DNA of 7,125 nt from Paracoccaceae bacterium (GTDB lineage Bacteria > Pseudomonadota > Alphaproteobacteria > Rhodobacterales > Rhodobacteraceae): assembly GCA_007121055.1 (NCBI GenBank), contig SKMM01000109.1:1-7125 (forward strand), in the 5' to 3' direction. The notes beneath the pieces are model-generated. The model saw only the letters and a list, made by a program, of their open reading frames with translations, ran no database searches and had not been told where the DNA came from. Shown here in pieces: positions 1 to 6,816 of the stretch (position 1 is its first letter; each line of letters opens with the position of its first letter). The translations under genes and the position numbers were made by a program.

Positions 1-217
1 CGCGCCCACCCTGCCCTGCCCACACGCCACTCGGCGCGGCGGCAAGCCCGAAGGCCTCGCCCTCGACCGCCGTGACCGGGGGTGACACGGCATTGCGCGT
101 CTCCAGCGTCAGCATGGACACACAGTCGAGCCGCAACAGCGCCTCGTTCACCGTCACATGCTTCTGCGCCTGTGCGGGCTGCACAAGCGGGAGGTCCAGT
201 CTTGGGGTTACGGTCAT
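1..217 (-). CDS. DUF2793 family protein, N-terminal 72 residues (partial)
   Basis: Reading the minus strand from the ATG at 217 gives an open frame of 72 residues that runs off the window edge. It starts MTVTPRLDLPLVQPAQAQKH, then VTVNEALLRLD. The 'P-L-x-x-AQAQKH-V-T-x-NEAL-x-LD' signature is characteristic of DUF2793 proteins, which I know from alphaproteobacterial phage tails and GTA neighbourhoods. The later 'AVEGEAF' and 'GVWAGQGGR' (about residues 50-72) match the family's usual 'EGD-x-Y ... G-x-WAGQ' segment. Its ATG overlaps the g15 TGA by 4 bases (ATGA, 214-217), implying translational coupling. A weak CGGAG lies about 11 bases upstream of the start, inside the end of g15. The biochemical role is unknown; a tail-tip or fibre-associated component is an inference from context. 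The C-terminal part is outside the window. Confidence 0.88.
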   Translation of the reverse strand, partial: MTVTPRLDLPLVQPAQAQKHVTVNEALLRLDCVSMLTLETRNAVSPPVTAVEGEAFGLAAAPSGVWAGQGGR

Positions 218-3200
218 GCGATCACGATCTCCGTAAAGGGTCCGGGACCGAAGTCCGCGGACAGCTGTGCCACGGCGATGCGGAAGGGCGGCGTCACGCC
301 GTCCAGCACCTGCGCCGCCGGGTCGTAGGTCCAGTGCGCGACGCCAAGGTCCACGCGCCGCCGCACCATGGCGCCCTCGCGGACCTCGACCCGATAACGC
401 TCGTCGCGCTCGCCAAGGGGGACGTCCTCGCCGGACCAGTCGTCGCCGCCGATGCGCGTGCGACGGATCCAGGTCACGGACAGCCCGCCATCCTCGCCCC
501 GGCTGGCGCGCAGATGCGCCGGCGCGTAGGGCCGCAGCCCAACCGGCGCAAACGTCGCCTCCAGTTCCACATAACCGGGGCCGTCATGTGCGAGGGACGC
601 GGGCCCGATGCGATAGCGCCTGGGCACCTCGCGCAGGGCGGGCGGTTGCGAGACCTGCACCGGCGCCTCGTCGAGCAGCACGATCATGCTGCCCTCCGGC
701 CATTGGTCAGGCATCACCGCCTCGGTCCCGGCCTGCCCACGCAGACGCATCGACACCGCCCACAGATCGGGGGCGACTAGCTCTGCATGGGCAAACTGAA
801 ACACCTCCCAAGGCCCAGCGGCGCCGCTGCCGATGGCCATCGCATTGGCCCCGGCGAGCACCGCAGTCGGACTCGCCGAGCGCAACCCGGCCCCAAGCAT
901 GCGCACCAGAAGCGGCGCGCCCCGGTCCCAGTGCCCAGGGGCGGCGCGCTCCAGCGGGCTTTGTGTAACTCCAATGGCAGAGCGGCCCTCAATCTGCTGC
1001 ACCAGTTTGAAGGGCTGGTCTGGCGCGGCCGCGAACACCGCCACAGGGCCCGACCAGTTGGCCGAGGTGACCGCCAGATGGGGGGCATGGGGATCTTCCG
1101 ACCCTAGCAGCAGCGGCAGCTCCATGAACACCGGCAAAACAGGACTGACCGTCGCAAAGGGACGCATCTGCGGCATGGCGGCCTGCTGGTCCGAGGGCAG
1201 GTTGACCCCCGTCTCCACCCGGACGGCCAGAACCTCCTGCGCCTCGGTCAGGTCCAGCCGGTCGATCCGCCACAGCTGCCGCCCCTCCGGCAGATCGAGC
1301 GCGAAGATATCGCCCGCCCCCAATGCCACCGACGGGGCCAGCGTCAGCTTCAGCGTGTCGCGGGCCACCCGCGCCTCGATCAGCCAGCGCTCGGCGATGC
1401 CCTGCGCCTCGTCCGCCAACAGGACCAGCGGCAGATCGCTCTGCGAGGCCAGCGCGCCGGGATCATCGGCCAACGCGGCTTCCACCGCTCGGATGTTGAA
1501 GTCACCCTCCGCCTCGACATGCAGAAGGCGCACCCGCCCCGCGATCTCGGCCTGGGCCGCGCGGGTCATCTCCACCGCGCCCCCATCGCGCGCCCCCAGA
1601 CGGTCGGGCGTGAGCACCGCACGCGCCGGCCGTCCCCGGGTGGAGAACACCAGCCGTCCATCCCGTTCGGCCACCTCCAGCCCATGGGCCAGCATCAGCA
1701 TCTGCAACACCGACCGCGGCGTGTCGGTCGAGGCCACCCGCAACCCCCTCACCAGCCCGTAGACCCGACGCACATCGATGTCCGTCACTCCTGCGCGGTG
1801 ACAGATCTCGGCCACCACGCTGGCCAGGGGCTGCGACGCCGTCCGGCCCGTGATCCAGTGGCCAAGCTGCCAGTTGGGCCCGTCGCTCCAGACATCCGTC
1901 AGAGCGGGAAAGGCCGGAAACGGCCGCGCGTCCCAGGCCCAGACATGGGCCCGCGCCATGTCCACCATGGGGCCGCCATAGACGGGCGAGATCGGGTTGT
2001 TCTGCGGCTCCCGCCAATGCGCAATCATCGCCCGGTGGTATTGCTGCTGCACGGCGTCGTCGCGGCGCCCGTCCGAGTAATGGGGCAGGAAGGATTCCGA
2101 CGATTTCGGATCGAAGAACACATTGGGCTGATTGGTGCCGCGATCCACCGCAGGACAGCCGAGTTCGGTGAACCAGACGGGCTTGCTGCGCGGCACCCAG
2201 GACGTGCGCCCGGCCGGCCCGTCATGGGGGTTTTCCCACCAGCCGATCAGGTCCTTCGGCCGGAACCGCCAGGGGTTACCCTGTGCCCCATCCTCGATCG
2301 GCGCCCGGATCTGGGCATGGCGATCCGACAGGTCCTTGTAGTACCAATCGAAATACTCGCCCGCCGCCACGTTGGCGCGAAGATAGTCGAGGTCGAGGAC
2401 CGACTCCCATCCCGCCGCCGCGTCAAGATGCTCCACGCCGTCGCGCCAGTCCGACAGCGGCAGGTAATTGTCGATCCCGACGAAGTCGACATTGTCGTCG
2501 CCCCAGAAATCGTCGAGGTGAAAGTAATGCGTGCCCTCCGGCGACTGGTAGCCGAAATACTCCGACCAGTCGGCGGCATAGCTGATCTTGACCGCCGGCC
2601 CGAGAATCGACCGCACGTCGGCGGCCAACTGCCGGAACGCCTGGACCGCAGGGAAACTGTCGCCCAGTCCGCGCAGTTGCGTCAGCCCGCGCATTTCCGA
2701 ACCGACACAGAACGCGTCGACCCCGCCGGCGGATCGGGCCAGCCAGGCGTAATGCAGGATGAAGCGGCGGAACCCACGATCCCCGGCCGGGCCGGAATAG
2801 ACCACTCGATCTCCCTGCAGGGCGAAATGATGGGGCTGGGCTGCGCCGAAGAACGCCGCCACCTCGGCCGCAGCCTGTGCCGTTCGGTCCGGGGTGCCGG
2901 CCCGCCCCGGCGCAACCGAAGCCGTGATCCGGCCCCGCCATGGCAGCACCGGCTGGCCCTGCGCGCCCGTCCAAGGATCGGGCAGGGTGTTGCCGGCCAT
3001 CTGGTCCATCAACAGGAACGGATAGAACACCACCTTCTGGCCGGCCGCGTGCAGCGCCGCGATCCCCTCGCGCACCGTGTGATCCGAGGGCGTGCCGCCA
3101 TAAACCACCCGCCCGTCGATCATCGGCAGAAGGTCCGCGTCGCCACGGTCGAGCCCGCAGACATGCCAGGACGGCGCACCCTCGGCGTATTCGACCATGG

Positions 3201-4140
3201 GCCGCACCTCGCAGGATCCGCAGCGCAGGTCGTTGCCGAACCAGGACACCACCAGCAGGATCGACCGGCAGTTGGGCAATTCGGTCGTCAGCTGCCGCAG
3301 GGCGACCTCCATGTCGGTCCGGCCCGTGGCGGTGTTCACGTTGATGGGGCGGGTGCCGTCCATGGCCGCCGCCAGCGCCGGCATGATCACGTCCGGCAGG
3401 TCGGGCAGCGCCCCATCGGGCAGGCCGATATCTGCAGGCTGGGTGGACAGCGACGCCTCGCCCGTGCCGGGGATCAGCGCCACCGCCCGCACCCCCTGCA
3501 TCAGATCGGGCACATCCGCCCCCGCGGCCGACCGCAGCACCTCGAAGGTGAACTGCGGCACACGATTTCCAAAGGGAGACAGGTCCAGATCCTCGAACAC
3601 CACATAGGCGATGCCGCGGTAGGCCGGGGCCTGCCCCGGCCCCTCGATCGCCTCAATGCGCGGGTCGGGCAGCTGGTCCTCGCCACCGTGATAGACGCGC
3701 AGGGCCAGCCGATCGACGGCAAGCTCGGCGCCGTCCGCCCAGATCCGGCCAACGCCGACGATCTCCCCCTCGCACAGCGCGACGGCCAGGTTCACCGAAT
3801 AGGAATACTGCGTGACGTTCGTGCCGGCCTTGCGCCCACCCACCCGGCTGACCTCGGCATTCTCGATGAAACGCGAGGCCCAGATCACATGCCCCCCGAC
3901 CCGGGTGCGTCCCCAGATGCGCGCCACAGGCGCCCCTTCGCTGGCCCCCGTCAGCCGCAGCCGGTCGACCCGGCCGGTTTCCACCGCATTCGATCCGCCC
4001 CCCAGCAGCCGCTGGTCGAGGGCATTCCCCACGGTCGCCCCGACCGCCTGGCCCAGCGCAGCCGCGGACAGCCCCAGAACGCTGCCGCCGATGCCAGAGC
4101 CAATGGCGCCGCCCACGGCCCCCAGGATGATCGTCGCCAT
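214..4140 (-). CDS. g15: GTA baseplate 'megatron' protein with TIM-barrel glycosidase-like domain (host-specificity/gpJ-like)
   Basis: This 1308-residue protein corresponds to RcGTA g15 (Rcc01698), the large trimeric baseplate protein at the tail tip. Residues 1-45 form a glycine/alanine-rich hydrophobic segment. Residues about 55-205 resemble the N-terminal hub-like part, with 'PVARIWGRTRVGGHVIW' and 'TQYSYSVNLAVALCEG'. Residues about 265-745 form the GTA TIM-barrel-like domain, with barrel-strand-like segments SILLVVSW (293), KVVFYPFLL (369), DAFCVGSEM (475), KISYAADWSE (518), VDFVGIDNYL (551), PVWFTELG (654) and AHVWAWDARP (731). Glu482 and Glu659 sit at the positions expected for a strand-4/strand-7 catalytic pair. 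Residues about 800-980 match the Phage-tail_3-type region, and 1005-1308 the Rcc01698-like C-terminal part. The ATG at 4140 is preceded by GAGAGGAAA with 6 bases between AGGA and ATG. The length is typical of the family. By family, it contacts the hub and helps open the recipient envelope. Enzyme activity is inferred, not shown. Confidence 0.95.
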   Translation of the reverse strand: MATIILGAVGGAIGSGIGGSVLGLSAAALGQAVGATVGNALDQRLLGGGSNAVETGRVDRLRLTGASEGAPVARIWGRTRVGGHVIWASRFIENAEVSRVGGRKAGTNVTQYSYSVNLAVALCEGEIVGVGRIWADGAELAVDRLALRVYHGGEDQLPDPRIEAIEGPGQAPAYRGIAYVVFEDLDLSPFGNRVPQFTFEVLRSAAGADVPDLMQGVRAVALIPGTGEASLSTQPADIGLPDGALPDLPDVIMPALAAAMDGTRPINVNTATGRTDMEVALRQLTTELPNCRSILLVVSWFGNDLRCGSCEVRPMVEYAEGAPSWHVCGLDRGDADLLPMIDGRVVYGGTPSDHTVREGIAALHAAGQKVVFYPFLLMDQMAGNTLPDPWTGAQGQPVLPWRGRITASVAPGRAGTPDRTAQAAAEVAAFFGAAQPHHFALQGDRVVYSGPAGDRGFRRFILHYAWLARSAGGVDAFCVGSEMRGLTQLRGLGDSFPAVQAFRQLAADVRSILGPAVKISYAADWSEYFGYQSPEGTHYFHLDDFWGDDNVDFVGIDNYLPLSDWRDGVEHLDAAAGWESVLDLDYLRANVAAGEYFDWYYKDLSDRHAQIRAPIEDGAQGNPWRFRPKDLIGWWENPHDGPAGRTSWVPRSKPVWFTELGCPAVDRGTNQPNVFFDPKSSESFLPHYSDGRRDDAVQQQYHRAMIAHWREPQNNPISPVYGGPMVDMARAHVWAWDARPFPAFPALTDVWSDGPNWQLGHWITGRTASQPLASVVAEICHRAGVTDIDVRRVYGLVRGLRVASTDTPRSVLQMLMLAHGLEVAERDGRLVFSTRGRPARAVLTPDRLGARDGGAVEMTRAAQAEIAGRVRLLHVEAEGDFNIRAVEAALADDPGALASQSDLPLVLLADEAQGIAERWLIEARVARDTLKLTLAPSVALGAGDIFALDLPEGRQLWRIDRLDLTEAQEVLAVRVETGVNLPSDQQAAMPQMRPFATVSPVLPVFMELPLLLGSEDPHAPHLAVTSANWSGPVAVFAAAPDQPFKLVQQIEGRSAIGVTQSPLERAAPGHWDRGAPLLVRMLGAGLRSASPTAVLAGANAMAIGSGAAGPWEVFQFAHAELVAPDLWAVSMRLRGQAGTEAVMPDQWPEGSMIVLLDEAPVQVSQPPALREVPRRYRIGPASLAHDGPGYVELEATFAPVGLRPYAPAHLRASRGEDGGLSVTWIRRTRIGGDDWSGEDVPLGERDERYRVEVREGAMVRRRVDLGVAHWTYDPAAQVLDGVTPPFRIAVAQLSADFGPGPFTEIVIA

Positions 4141-4228
4141 GGTGTTTCCTCTCTCGCCCGGGCGGGCGGATCATTCGCTGGCCCGCAGGCCCATGGCCTG
4201 GAGCCTCGGTATCTATCTGCGATGCCGC
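4141..4228 (-). other. 88-base g14-g15 intergenic spacer with two inverted repeats
   Basis: This is the only noncoding stretch of any size in the window. It contains a perfect hairpin (CAGGCC-ATG-GGCCTG on the minus strand, 4186-4200, 6-base stem, 3-base loop) and a 10-base palindrome CGCCCGGGCG (4155-4164) just upstream of the g15 ribosome binding site. Neither is followed by a run of T, so a classic intrinsic terminator is not supported. No -35/-10-like promoter or CtrA-like TTAA-N7-TTAA site is visible. A seven-codon frame starting at the ATG in the loop (MGLRASE) has no visible support as a gene. Confidence 0.6.
4145..4153 (-). promoter_or_regulatory. Ribosome binding site of g15
   Basis: The minus strand reads GAGAGGAAA here, with the AGGA core 6 bases upstream of the ATG at 4140. 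It is among the clearest Shine-Dalgarno sequences in the window. It serves the one gene whose start is not adjacent to, or overlapping, the previous stop codon. It therefore supports independent initiation on g15 and fixes its start. Confidence 0.75.
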
Positions 4229-4663
4229 TCAGCCCCCAACGGCCGCCGGAAAGGCGAACCGCGCCACTTGGCGCCGCCGCCATGGCGCGCTGAGCGCCAC
4301 CTCGACCACTCCATGGCCGCTGCAGGCATGGACGAACCGGGGAACCGGACCAGAGGCCGTCTGGATGCCCAGATGCTTGGCGGGCCCCGCCACGGACAGG
4401 CGAAACAGCAGCACATCGCCCAGACCGTCCCCCTCCGCGGGCCGGAAATGCCGCCCCAGGGCCGCCTGCAGCGCGCGCGCGTCGCAGGCCTCGGCCCAGT
4501 CGGGGGCATAGGCCGGCACGGCCGGCTCCCGGCCCAGCAGCGCGCGCCACACCCCGCGCACGAGGCCAAGGCAATCCGCGCCCGCCCCCTTGCAGGACGC
4601 GCCGTGGCACCATGGTGTCCCGATCCAGCCCCGCGCCTCCGCAGCCGCCTGCGGGCCGATCAC
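4229..4663 (-). CDS. g14: GTA NlpC/P60 family cell-wall peptidase
   Basis: This 144-residue protein corresponds to RcGTA g14 (Rcc01697), the phage-type NlpC/P60 peptidase in the tail tip. It is expected to cleave peptidoglycan stem peptides so that DNA can pass. The Cys-His core is visible. The likely nucleophile is Cys31 in 'GADCLGLVRGVW', the likely catalytic His is His97 in 'AKHLGI', and His112 in 'FVHAC' may be the third polar residue. Typical family segments include 'PDWAEACDARAL' (54-65), 'GDVLLFRLS' (82-90) and the C-terminal 'APWRRRQVARFAFP'. The start is GTG at 4663, overlapping the g13 stop as GTGA (4660-4663). No ATG precedes the catalytic core in frame, so the GTG start is strongly preferred. 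There is no signal peptide, as expected for a particle component. Additional cysteines (19, 24, 60, 114) have no assigned role. Confidence 0.95.
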   Translation of the reverse strand: MIGPQAAAEARGWIGTPWCHGASCKGAGADCLGLVRGVWRALLGREPAVPAYAPDWAEACDARALQAALGRHFRPAEGDGLGDVLLFRLSVAGPAKHLGIQTASGPVPRFVHACSGHGVVEVALSAPWRRRQVARFAFPAAVGG

Positions 4664-5535
4664 CGCTTCAGGCTCCCGCCATCGTTAAGGCCACCCTCCC
4701 GCGGGACCGCCATCAGCCAGTCCTCGCCGGGGATATGCGGGAAGCCACGGAAGTTCAGGAAATTGCCGAACTTCGCCCGGCAGGTCTCCGCGCGCTTGTC
4801 ACACCCTGCGATCAGCCGCACGGGTGCGCCGGTCTCGAGCGGGATCGCCAGCCGCTCCCACAAGACGATCTCGCGCCCGTCGCTGCGCCGGCGGTCCGCC
4901 TTGATCAGCCCCCCCAGACCGGCGCCGGGCCCCGCCAGAACCTCCAGCCGGCCCTTCAGGAACCATCCCGCGGCGAAGCCCTCCAGCACCGGCATCAGGA
5001 TCCGGTCGCCGTCCATCACCGCCAGCGGCACTGCCTCCACCGAAAACGCCGGATTGCCCAGGTCGACCCGGCACTGAGCGTCCCCCAGAAGCGCCCCGCA
5101 GGACGGCTGATAGACACGCCCGTGCGACCGCCCCAGCGGCTCGCTCAGGCCCAACAGCTCGGCCCGGAACGCCCCACCCGCGCGGGTGAGCTGCCCCAGA
5201 CTGCCGCGGAACCGCAGCCGGCGCTGCGCCACATCCGCCCAGTTCACCCACCAGATCCGCAGCTCGGCCCCATCGTACCGCCCGGCCTGGATGTCGGCCT
5301 CGGTCAGGCTGTCGTGCTGCAGCGCCCCGGTGGCCTCGGAATTGTCCACCCCGAGCCCCGTGATCTGCTGCAGCGCCCGCGCCGTCATGCCGCCGCTCGC
5401 CCGGAACAGGATGTCCTCGAAGGCCAGATCCCGGTCGTGGTCGGTAAAGCCCAGCACCACCGCGTCACGGCGGGTGATGGCCCAGGCCCGCGCCACGGTG
5501 GTGACGCCGGTTTCCAGATGCTCCTGCAGACTCAC
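4660..5535 (-). CDS. g13: GTA tail hub protein, DUF2163/phage BR0599 family
   Basis: This protein of 291 residues corresponds to RcGTA g13 (Rcc01696), the hub that joins the tail tube to the baseplate. The N-terminal DUF2163 part has 'TTVARAWAITRRDAVVLGFTD' as its hallmark (residues 12-32), followed by 'NSEATGALQ' (65-73). The C-terminal BR0599-type part has 'LGRSHGRVYQPSC' and ends with 'KFGNFLNFRGFPHIPGED' (255-272). Four cysteines (146, 155, 245, 252) are spaced as C-x8-C and C-x6-C, in the arrangement associated with an iron-sulphur cluster in lambda gpL-like tail-tip proteins. The open frame extends upstream to 5919, but that extension only shadows g12. The GTG at 5535 yields the family-typical N-terminus 'SLQEHLETG' and overlaps the g12 TGA by 4 bases (GTGA). 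GGAG lies 8 bases upstream. Its stop overlaps the g14 start in the same way. Confidence 0.95.
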   Translation of the reverse strand: MSLQEHLETGVTTVARAWAITRRDAVVLGFTDHDRDLAFEDILFRASGGMTARALQQITGLGVDNSEATGALQHDSLTEADIQAGRYDGAELRIWWVNWADVAQRRLRFRGSLGQLTRAGGAFRAELLGLSEPLGRSHGRVYQPSCGALLGDAQCRVDLGNPAFSVEAVPLAVMDGDRILMPVLEGFAAGWFLKGRLEVLAGPGAGLGGLIKADRRRSDGREIVLWERLAIPLETGAPVRLIAGCDKRAETCRAKFGNFLNFRGFPHIPGEDWLMAVPREGGLNDGGSLKR

Positions 5536-6158
5536 AGCCGGATCTCCACCACCGGAACACGGGGCAGTTCGCCCGCGTTGAACGTCGCCATCGACACCTC
5601 GATGCGGTCGGTGCCGAAACGCACCGGCACGTCGAACAGAAACCCTGCCGTGACCGGCGCGCCCGCGGGCGGCGGAGCCGCGAACACCACCATCCCCCGC
5701 TCCGGCATCACCTGCCAGCCCGCGGATTGCTCCGCCCCGCCGACCGCCACCCGCACGCTGCCCTCCACGGGTTTCGCGATGTCCCGGAAATGCGTCTGCG
5801 CGCCCGACACATAGGCCTTGCGCAAGGCAAAGTCTGTCTGCACCCCGTCGCCGGTGCCCAGAAACTGGTCCCCCGCGCCAACCGGCCGCGACGCGGGCGC
5901 CGAACGGTGGTCGGCCCAATCCTTCCAGCGGAACCCGTGCAACTGCCCCGCCCGCGCCTCGAAGAACGCGAGCAAAGTCTCCACATCGTCCAGGCTGCGC
6001 AGCCCAAGCCCCGCGTCATAACGCCGGCGCGACTCCGACCAGGGCGAATTGCGCTCCTCGAAGCCGTTGGCCAGCGTCACGATCTCGGTGCGCCGCTCGG
6101 GCCCGCCCAGCGCGCCGAAGCTCAGGCTGGTGGGAAACCTCACCTCGTGAAATGCCAT
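5532..6158 (-). CDS. g12: GTA distal tail protein, DUF2460 (TIGR02217 type)
   Basis: This 208-residue protein corresponds to RcGTA g12 (Rcc01695), the distal tail protein that forms a ring between tube and hub. Family hallmarks are 'MAFHEVRFP' at the N-terminus, 'RTEIVTLANGFEERNSPW' (about 26-43), 'SRRRYDAGLGLRSLDD' (46-61) and 'GFRWKDWADHRS' (about 76-87). A beta-rich C-terminal half includes 'FLFDVPVRFGTDRIEV'. The frame stays open to an ATG at 6182, but that start would overlap g11. The ATG at 6158 gives the conserved N-terminus and has AGGTGA about 6 bases upstream, so I chose it. Only 4 bases separate it from the g11 stop. Its TGA overlaps the g13 GTG by 4 bases. Confidence 0.95.
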   Translation of the reverse strand: MAFHEVRFPTSLSFGALGGPERRTEIVTLANGFEERNSPWSESRRRYDAGLGLRSLDDVETLLAFFEARAGQLHGFRWKDWADHRSAPASRPVGAGDQFLGTGDGVQTDFALRKAYVSGAQTHFRDIAKPVEGSVRVAVGGAEQSAGWQVMPERGMVVFAAPPPAGAPVTAGFLFDVPVRFGTDRIEVSMATFNAGELPRVPVVEIRL

Positions 6159-6160
6159 CG

Positions 6161-6168
6161 CCTCACCT
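6161..6168 (-). promoter_or_regulatory. Ribosome binding site of g12, overlapping the g11 stop
   Basis: The minus strand reads AGGTGAGG directly before the ATG at 6158. The TGA inside it is the g11 stop codon, so a terminating ribosome sits on the next initiation signal. This decides the g12 start over the in-frame upstream ATG at 6182. Confidence 0.7.
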
Positions 6169-6816
6169 GTTCCTCTGGCCATGGGCGATCATCCGGCCGA
6201 CCTCGGCCGCGATCTGCCCCTCGGAGCGGCGGAACCCTTCGAGGTCCGGCGTCGCCACATTGATGGTGACCGCGACGGGCCGCGCCCCACTTCCGCCCTG
6301 CGACCTGACCCCAAGCCGCCCATCGGCACCACGCGCCAGCGGCAGGATTGCCTCCGGCCCCGCCTCGCCCATCAGCCCGGTGGCCCCGCCGCGCATGCCA
6401 AAGGTCGTGGGCCCGGTGACCACGCCGCCATCGGCAAATGGAACCACCCGGCCCTCGGCAAACCCGCCACCCTTGGCAAAGGGCGTGAACGCCGACATCA
6501 CCGACTGCATTCCCTGGGCCAGGGCACCGCCCGCAGCGTTCTGCACCGGCCGGACCGCCGCGGAATAGACCGCACTGGTCATGGACTGCGCCACCTGCTT
6601 CAGCGCCGCCGAGGGCTTCACCCCATCGAACATCATCCCATCAAAAGCCCGCCGGAGCCCCGAGCCAACCTGGCGGCTCAGCGTGTCCACCTCCCGCCCG
6701 GTGAAGGACATGGTGCGGCCCATCTGGGCGATCTCCGCGCCGAAGGCCTCGGTGGCACCGCGCGCCCCGTCAAGGCTCGCCTCCAGCGCCCGCATCTCGC
6801 TCTCGATATCGCTCAT
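6163..6816 (-). CDS. g11: GTA tail tape measure protein (short)
   Basis: This 217-residue protein corresponds to RcGTA g11 (Rcc01694), the tape measure protein that fills the tail tube and sets its length. The N-terminal third looks helical ('EMRALEASLDGARGATEAF', then 'VDTLSRQVGSGLRRAFDGM'). A more hydrophobic alanine-rich middle (about 77-112) is followed by the glycine-rich 'PFAKGGGFAEGRVVPFADGG' and the tape-measure hallmark 'GLMGEAGPEAILPLARGADG' (147-166). The C-terminus contains 'VAVTINVATPD' and 'IAAEVGRMIAHG'. The protein is very short compared with phage tape measures (often above 600 residues), as expected for the short GTA tail. The ATG at 6816 has AAAGGA 7 bases upstream (6824-6829). 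The gene begins inside the end of g10.1 with a 47-base overlap. Confidence 0.94.
   Translation of the reverse strand: MSDIESEMRALEASLDGARGATEAFGAEIAQMGRTMSFTGREVDTLSRQVGSGLRRAFDGMMFDGVKPSAALKQVAQSMTSAVYSAAVRPVQNAAGGALAQGMQSVMSAFTPFAKGGGFAEGRVVPFADGGVVTGPTTFGMRGGATGLMGEAGPEAILPLARGADGRLGVRSQGGSGARPVAVTINVATPDLEGFRRSEGQIAAEVGRMIAHGQRNR

Noticed and set aside
3653..4174. 173-codon minus-strand frame starting in the g14-g15 spacer
   Set aside because: It is almost wholly inside g15 in a different frame, has an arginine/glycine-rich composition and no recognisable motif.
4155..4200. Possible intrinsic terminator in the g14-g15 spacer
   Set aside because: The inverted repeats are short and not followed by a T-run on the transcribed strand, and the operon clearly continues into g15.
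1519..4293. A 924-codon open frame on the plus strand
   Set aside because: It lies antisense to g15, whose full-length family match is unambiguous. Its translation is rich in R, P, H, G and A with no recognisable domain, as expected from GC-rich third-position bias on the opposite strand. Other long plus-strand frames (833-1762, 3812-5077, 4612-5814) are the same effect.
4682..4689. TTAA-containing stretch considered as a CtrA half-site
   Set aside because: It is a single half-site inside g13 with no partner at the required spacing and no adjacent promoter-like sequence.
5536..5919. 128-codon upstream extension of g13
   Set aside because: It only overlaps the well-supported g12 gene in another frame and has no family similarity. 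The GTG at 5535 gives the conserved N-terminus and a coupled GTGA junction.
6159..6182. Alternative g12 start at the ATG at 6182
   Set aside because: It would overlap g11 and add eight residues not typical of the family. The ATG at 6158 has a good ribosome binding site and gives the conserved MAFHEVRFP start.
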